64,000 nt of DNA. It comes from Methanobrevibacter arboriphilus (lineage in GTDB: Archaea > Methanobacteriota > Methanobacteria > Methanobacteriales > Methanobacteriaceae). Shown here piece by piece: positions 59,838-64,000 of the stretch. The position numbers and the translations under genes are program-made. The stretch is from NCBI RefSeq assembly GCF_019669925.1, contig NZ_AP019779.1:1503001-1567000 (forward strand), given 5' to 3'. The notes beneath the pieces are model-generated. The model was given only the letters and a program-made list of their open reading frames with translations. It made no database searches and was not told the DNA's origin. Position 1 is the stretch's first letter. Each line of letters begins with the position of its first letter.

Positions 59838-59919
59838 GTATATTTTTAGATATTTTTATAATATTATTAATTTATGTCATGGAGACATATATTTACATAT
59901 TTACAATAAAGGTGATTAA

Positions 59920-60198
59920 ATGAAAATTCCTAAAGAAAAAAGAACTTACTGTCCAAAATGTAAAACTCATACTGTTCATGAAGTACTCGTAGCTAAGAAA
60001 AGAAAAGCTAGTGAGTTAAAATGGGGACAAAGACAATTTAGAAGAGTTACTGCTGGTTATAGGGGATATCCTAGACCTTTGCCTGGTGGAAATAAGCCAG
60101 TTAAAAAATTAGATTTAAGGTATAAATGTAAAGAGTGCGGCAAATCTCGTGTTGCATCTTCTTTTAGAACTGGTAAACCTGAATTTGTAGCTCAATAG
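59920..60198 (+). CDS. rpl44e: 50S ribosomal protein L44e
   Basis: The 92-residue protein starts [63 protein letters not shown] and ends in the zinc site with [20 protein letters not shown]. Both CxxC pairs are intact. It heads a run with S27e, aIF2-alpha, Nop10 and a PAC2 protein, which is a conserved archaeal order. AAGGTGATTAA precedes the ATG. Confidence 0.98.
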   Translation: MKIPKEKRTYCPKCKTHTVHEVLVAKKRKASELKWGQRQFRRVTAGYRGYPRPLPGGNKPVKKLDLRYKCKECGKSRVASSFRTGKPEFVAQ

Positions 60199-60387
60199 TT
60201 TTAGTTAAACAAATAATTTATAAATTTTGTTAGTTAATAGTTGAATTATCTGATTATAGTTATTTAAATCAGTTAATATTTAGTATTATTATTTAATATT
60301 CAAATTTATTATTTAATATTCACGTTTATTATATTTTAACTAACATTTAATATTAAATTACATTTTCATAATTATATTGGTGATTAA

Positions 60388-60567
60388 ATGTCAAATGAAA
60401 GAAGAGGAAATTTTTTAAAAGTCAAATGCTTGGACTGTGATAATGAACAAATAGTATTTGATAGAGCAGCTTCTAATGTTCAATGTATTATTTGTGGTAA
60501 AACACTTGTAAAACCTCTTGGAGGAAAAGCTAAAATAACTGCTCATATTGATTCAGTATTGAAATAA
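60388..60567 (+). CDS. rps27e: 30S ribosomal protein S27e
   Basis: The 59-residue protein reads MSNERRGNFLKVKCLDCDNEQ...NVQCIICGKTLVKPLGGKAKI, with the CxxC...CxxC zinc finger of S27e. GGTGATTAA lies before the ATG at 60388. It is easily missed because it is short. It lies between rpl44e and the aIF2-alpha gene on the same strand. Confidence 0.97.
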   Translation: MSNERRGNFLKVKCLDCDNEQIVFDRAASNVQCIICGKTLVKPLGGKAKITAHIDSVLK

Positions 60568-60698
60568 ACATGGGTTTAATTTTTAATTATTTTTAAGTTT
60601 TTACTAAATTTAATTATTTTACTAGGGAATTTTATTAATTAGAAAATTATTAATTAAAAAGTTCTTTAGTCTGATTTTATTTATTTTCAGGTGTTTTA

Positions 60699-61478
60699 AT
60701 GGTAAGAAAAAATCAAGAATGGCCAAGTGAAGGAGAATTAATTGTAGCTACTGTTTATAAGGTTCTTGGTTACGGAGCATTTGCTAATCTAGAAGAATAT
60801 GAAGGAAAAGAAGCTTTTATTCATATTTCTGAAGTATCTTCTGGTTGGGTTAAAAATATTCGTGATCATGTAAGAGAAAATCAAAAAATTGTAGCTAGAG
60901 TTTTAAGGGTTAATCCTAGAAAAGGTCATGTGGATGCTTCTTTAAAGAGAATAAGGGAAGATCAAAGAACAAAAAAGATTCAACAATGGAAAGTTGAACA
61001 GAAAGCAGAGAAATTTTTAGAATTAGCTGCTAAATCATTAGATAAAGATCTTGATACTGCTTATAAAGAAGTAGGTTATAGGTTAATGGACAGTTTTGGT
61101 GATATTTATGGTGCTTTTGAAAGTGCTGCTGAAGAAGGTGAATCTGTTCTTATTGAAGAAGGTATTGATGAAGAATGGGCTAAAACAATTGTGGAGATAG
61201 CTAAGAAAAATATTACTCCTCCTGAGGTTCATATAACTGGTTATATCGATATTCAAACTTTTGATGCTAATGGTGTAGATATAATTAAAGAAGCTCTTTT
61301 AGCTGCTGAAGATGAGGATGTTGAGGTTCAGTGTGTTGGAGCTCCTCGTTATAGGATAACTGTCAAGTCTTCTGATTATATCCAGGCAGAAAAAGATTTA
61401 AAAGCTGCTGCTGATAGGGCTATTGAAATTATTGAAGAATCAAATGGTAATGGAACTTTTTTACGTGAATTAGAGTAA
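60699..61478 (+). CDS. eif2a: Translation initiation factor aIF2 alpha subunit
   Basis: The 259-residue protein has an N-terminal S1 domain ([77 protein letters not shown]), a helical middle domain and an alpha-beta C-terminal domain ([31 protein letters not shown]). As part of aIF2 it helps bring Met-tRNAi to the small subunit. AGGTGTTTTA precedes the ATG. Confidence 0.97.
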   Translation: MVRKNQEWPSEGELIVATVYKVLGYGAFANLEEYEGKEAFIHISEVSSGWVKNIRDHVRENQKIVARVLRVNPRKGHVDASLKRIREDQRTKKIQQWKVEQKAEKFLELAAKSLDKDLDTAYKEVGYRLMDSFGDIYGAFESAAEEGESVLIEEGIDEEWAKTIVEIAKKNITPPEVHITGYIDIQTFDANGVDIIKEALLAAEDEDVEVQCVGAPRYRITVKSSDYIQAEKDLKAAADRAIEIIEESNGNGTFLRELE

Positions 61479-61594
61479 TTTTAGTTTTTATTAAATTAAC
61501 CATTATCTTTAATTATTTTTTATTAATATGATTTATTAGCTATTATTCATTTTTAAATATAGAATTAATATGCTATTTTATTCAAGTGACTTAA

Positions 61595-61762
61595 ATGAAG
61601 ATGAAAATGCATAAATGTAATTCTTGCAATATATATACGATTAAAAATGTTTGTCCTAGTTGTGATGGGGATTTAAATGTTATATATCCTCCAAAATATT
61701 CTATTGAGGATAAATATGGTAAATATCGTCGAAAATTAAAAGAAGAAGCATGTGATAAATAA
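61595..61762 (+). CDS. nop10: H/ACA RNP component Nop10
   Basis: The 55-residue protein has the Nop10 zinc module CNSC...CPSC and the PPKYSIEDKYGKYRRKLKEE segment that binds Cbf5. The ATG at 61595 fits the AGTGACTTAA site just upstream; internal ATGs at 61601 and 61607 are less likely. It guides pseudouridylation of rRNA with Cbf5, Gar1 and L7Ae. It was found directly in the sequence and is too short for many gene callers. Confidence 0.95.
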   Translation: MKMKMHKCNSCNIYTIKNVCPSCDGDLNVIYPPKYSIEDKYGKYRRKLKEEACDK

Positions 61763-61866
61763 TTTGTAATTATTAAAAAATCAAAGATTTTTTTATTTTT
61801 ATAAAAATTTTTTATTTTTATAATGTTAAATAAGCATTATTAAAGAAGACTTTGATAATATTATAT

Positions 61867-61990
61867 TTATAAGGTATATTATATTTATAAAGTATATTGA
61901 AGTTATGAAGTATATTGGATTTTATTAAGGTATATTGAATTTATAAGGTATATTAGATTTTATTAAGGTATATTGAATTTATAAGGTGAT
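61867..61990 (+). repeat. AAGGTATATTGAATTTAT-type tandem repeats before the PAC2 gene
   Basis: At least six degenerate 16-22-base units built on AAGTATATT/AAGGTATATT lie directly upstream of the PAC2 start, and the last unit becomes the ribosome-binding site ATAAGGTGAT (61981-61990). The array could vary in length and thereby alter promoter-to-start distance. Confidence 0.65.
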
Positions 61991-61994
61991 TTCT

Positions 61995-62765
61995 ATGAAA
62001 AATACTGAAATCAATATTTTGGAAGATGTTGAATTAAATAATCCTATTTTTATTGAAGCTCTTCCAGGAATTGGTCATGTTGGTAAATTAGCTGCCGATC
62101 ATATTATTGATGAATTAGGAGCTACTAAATTTGCAGAACTATATTCTTATCATTTCCCTCCTCAAGTTTTTGTTGATGAAGACGGACTCATTGAAAATAT
62201 GATGAATGAGTTTTATTATTTAAAATCTCTAGGAGAAGATAAAAGAGATTATATAATTTTAGTTGGTAATAGTCAAGCTTTATCTCCAGAAGGACAATAT
62301 GATTTGTCTGGGTTTATATTAGATTTCATTGAAGATTTTGGAGTTAAAGAAATGTATACTCTTGGTGGATTAGCTATTGGCCATCCTATTGAAGAATCTC
62401 GTGTATTTGGTGCTGCTACTGATCTTGAAATCATTGAGACATTGAGAGAGTTAGATATTGAAATAAGATCTGCCGATGGTGGAATTGTAGGAGCTTCTGG
62501 GTTACTCCTTGGATTAGGAAAACTTAAGAATATTAAGGGTGCTTGTTTGATGGGTGAAACACCTGGTTATTTCATTGATGCTGAAGCTGCAGAAGCTATT
62601 TTAGAAAAATTAGCTAATCTTCTTAATATAGAAATTAATACTGATAAACTTGATGAACGAGCTGAAGAAACAAGGAAAATGATATCTAAAGCTCAAAAAA
62701 TGGAACAAGAAATGGTTAATAGAACTATGGGTGCTGGAGAAGACGATTTAAGATATATTGGTTAA
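61995..62765 (+). CDS. PAC2-family proteasome assembly chaperone-like protein
   Basis: ATG 61995 is chosen (GGTGAT five to ten bases before); GTG 61986 would be in frame. The 256-residue protein has [77 protein letters not shown] and [42 protein letters not shown], the PAC2 core. A helical Met/Glu-rich tail follows. The archaeal PbaA-like members are proposed proteasome-related chaperones; the exact role here is uncertain. It ends the L44e-S27e-aIF2-alpha-Nop10 run. Confidence 0.9.
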   Translation: MKNTEINILEDVELNNPIFIEALPGIGHVGKLAADHIIDELGATKFAELYSYHFPPQVFVDEDGLIENMMNEFYYLKSLGEDKRDYIILVGNSQALSPEGQYDLSGFILDFIEDFGVKEMYTLGGLAIGHPIEESRVFGAATDLEIIETLRELDIEIRSADGGIVGASGLLLGLGKLKNIKGACLMGETPGYFIDAEAAEAILEKLANLLNIEINTDKLDERAEETRKMISKAQKMEQEMVNRTMGAGEDDLRYIG

Positions 62766-63095
62766 TTAAACTATATATTTACATTCTTCATTATTCATTT
62801 TACTTCCTTTTTTCTTGTTACTATTTTTATTTTTTGCTGATTTTTTAACTAATTCTTATTTTTAAGCAGTTTTTATTTTTATCTACTTTTATGATTTAAT
62901 TTGATTTTTTAGTTTGATATTTTGAGTATTTTATAGGTTTATAAATTTACTAAAAAATATAAATAGTAGAATATAGACATATATTAATGCTATATTATAG
63001 AATAAAGTTATATATTTATAAATTACTAATTATTTTGTGATTTTTTAATTAATATTGTGATTTTATCAATAGTGTAATTTTATTATTTATACAGT
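62766..63095. other. AT-rich spacer upstream of the fluoride riboswitch
   Basis: No gene is seen. TTATATATTTATAAA (about 63008-63022) is a possible promoter that would give a leader of ~70 bases before the aptamer; a closer TATA-like site in TTATTATTTATA (about 63080-63091) would place the start inside it and is less suitable. Confidence 0.45.
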
Positions 63096-63162
63096 AAGGT
63101 GATGAAGTTCCACCTATAACTGCCATTTTTTTAAAAAAATCTGGATGATGACTTCTACTATC
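63096..63162 (+). ncRNA. Fluoride (crcB-type) riboswitch aptamer
   Basis: AGGTG (63097-63101) pairs with CACCT (63111-63115) around the loop ATGAAGTTC. TATAACTGCC follows, then a P2 stem of CCA-T7/A7-TGG (63123-63144), then GATGATGACTTCTAC (63144-63158). GAAGT (63104-63108) in the first loop pairs with ACTTC (63151-63155), the pseudoknot of the family. The order GGxGATG...CC...AACTGCC...TGATGxCxxCTAC is that of the Thermotoga petrophila aptamer and the crcB consensus. The antiporter start is 26 bases after the aptamer. Control is probably on translation because no terminator is seen (inference). Confidence 0.85.
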
Positions 63163-63187
63163 AATAAAATGTTTTTAGAGGGTTATT

Positions 63188-64000
63188 ATGGCAGATTTTT
63201 ATTTATTAGTATTAGGATTATTAGTTTTTATCTCAAGTTTGATTTCAGTTCGTTTAGGTTTATCTGTATCAATCATAGAGATTTTGTTTGGAGTTATAGC
63301 TGGAAATTTAGGTATAATCCATTCTGAAACTTGGATGCTATTTATTGCAAGTTTTGGAGGAATATTATTAACATTTTTGTCTGGAACTGAGATTGATGTT
63401 AATCTTATGAGAAAAAAACTTAAAGAAACAGTTTTAATAGGCTTTTTATCTTTTTTAATACCATTTATTCTGATTTTTTCAGTTGTTCATTTTTTAATTG
63501 GTTGGAATCTAGTTGCTTCATTGTTAGCTGGAACTGCTTTGTCTGAAACATCAATTGCTGTTGTTTATTCAACGTTACTCCAGCAAGACTTATTTAAGTA
63601 TGATATTGGTAAGATATTAATGGGAGCAACATTTGTAACAAATATCTGCACAGCTATTGCTTTAAGTATACTTTTTACTAAACCTAACCTTTATATCTTT
63701 GTTTTTTATGTAGTATCCATATTATTATTGATATTTGCTTTTAAATATTCCTATAAATTCTTGGTTAATTCTAAAATTTTAAAAGATAAGATATTAGAGA
63801 TAGAAATAAAATATATTTTCCTTTTGCTTTTCATTTTAATGTTTTTTGCAGCATGGGGAGGAGGACAAGCAATATTACCAGTATTTATTTTAGGTATGTT
63901 ACTATCTAATACTTTAAATGAAAATTCTAATGGGCAAAAAGCAAAAGAAAGGATAAAAACTGTTGCATTTGCAGTTATAACTCCAGTATTTTTCATCATC
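63188..64000 (+). CDS. CPA-type cation:proton antiporter, 3'-truncated by window edge
   Basis: The visible 271 residues start MADFYLLVLGLLVFISSLISVRLGLSVSIIEILFGVIAGNLGI and hold about nine hydrophobic segments. FLSGTEIDVNLM and GTALSETSIAVVYSTLL match CPA2/KefB-type transporters, where the conserved acidic residue in the D/E-x-x-x region carries the proton. GAGGG (63178-63182) precedes the ATG at 63188. The fluoride riboswitch in front implies induction by fluoride. Sodium/proton or fluoride/proton exchange is therefore plausible; the C-terminal half and any regulatory domain are outside the window. Confidence 0.88.
   Translation, partial: MADFYLLVLGLLVFISSLISVRLGLSVSIIEILFGVIAGNLGIIHSETWMLFIASFGGILLTFLSGTEIDVNLMRKKLKETVLIGFLSFLIPFILIFSVVHFLIGWNLVASLLAGTALSETSIAVVYSTLLQQDLFKYDIGKILMGATFVTNICTAIALSILFTKPNLYIFVFYVVSILLLIFAFKYSYKFLVNSKILKDKILEIEIKYIFLLLFILMFFAAWGGGQAILPVFILGMLLSNTLNENSNGQKAKERIKTVAFAVITPVFFII

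Noticed and set aside
63145-63327. 60-codon ORF overlapping the riboswitch and antiporter start
   Set aside because: It begins inside the aptamer and runs out of frame through the antiporter; no ribosome-binding site.

Overview
The window is strongly AT-rich archaeal DNA that fits a Methanobrevibacter-like member of the Methanobacteriales. The signs are a run of very large secreted adhesin-like proteins (beta-helix, NWWG motifs, Ig-like repeats), two pseudomurein-binding-type repeats, a zinc-dependent methanogen-type (type 2) seryl-tRNA synthetase, archaeal information-processing genes (L21e, Rpb4, SRP54, Csl4, RpoL, TFS, PCNA, GINS, L44e, S27e, aIF2-alpha, Nop10), and GGTGAT/GGAGG ribosome-binding sites before most starts. 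No rRNA, tRNA, CRISPR array or insertion sequence was recognised. Species-level assignment is not possible from the sequence alone.

Region 1 (1-20.2 kb, plus strand) is a cell-surface island. It holds a 5'-truncated adhesin, a frameshifted adhesin carrying pseudomurein-binding-type repeats and a C39-like cysteine peptidase domain, two small secreted or membrane proteins, a decayed adhesin remnant, a 1947-residue membrane-anchored adhesin that seems to start at AUA, and a 1633-residue adhesin with Ig-like repeats.

Region 2 (20.2-26.9 kb, minus strand) is a transport island. In transcription order it has a DUF2162 membrane protein with a CPCC motif, an ExbB/MotA-type channel, an ExbD-like DUF2149 protein, an ECF transporter (EcfT, fused dual-ATPase EcfA, S component) and a TIM-barrel epimerase-like protein. 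A 22-bp perfect palindrome overlaps the TATA box of the first gene.

Region 3 (27-38 kb) is mixed. It has hisF with its 3' end tandemly duplicated downstream, an OGG1-type DNA glycosylase, a four-gene run (B12-binding radical SAM protein, methyltransferase, HAD phosphatase, type 2 SerRS), a small winged-helix regulator, a Nudix hydrolase, and a MarR regulator next to an MFS transporter fused to CBS domains. Three copies of one palindrome lie in front of the regulator and the transporter.

Region 4 (38-62.8 kb) is housekeeping: lysA-dapF, rpl21e-rpoF, DUF655-ksgA-HemK-type methyltransferase, cyclophilin, argD, pus10, hpt, srp54, dph2, csl4-rpoL, a Nudix hydrolase, tfs, a membrane protein with acidic tails, pcna, gins15 and rpl44e-rps27e-aIF2A-nop10-PAC2. 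The genes are separated by long AT-rich spacers with short tandem repeats.

Region 5 (63.1-64 kb) ends the window with a sequence matching the fluoride (crcB) riboswitch aptamer, directly upstream of a truncated CPA-type cation:proton antiporter gene. This suggests fluoride-responsive control of an antiporter in an archaeon.
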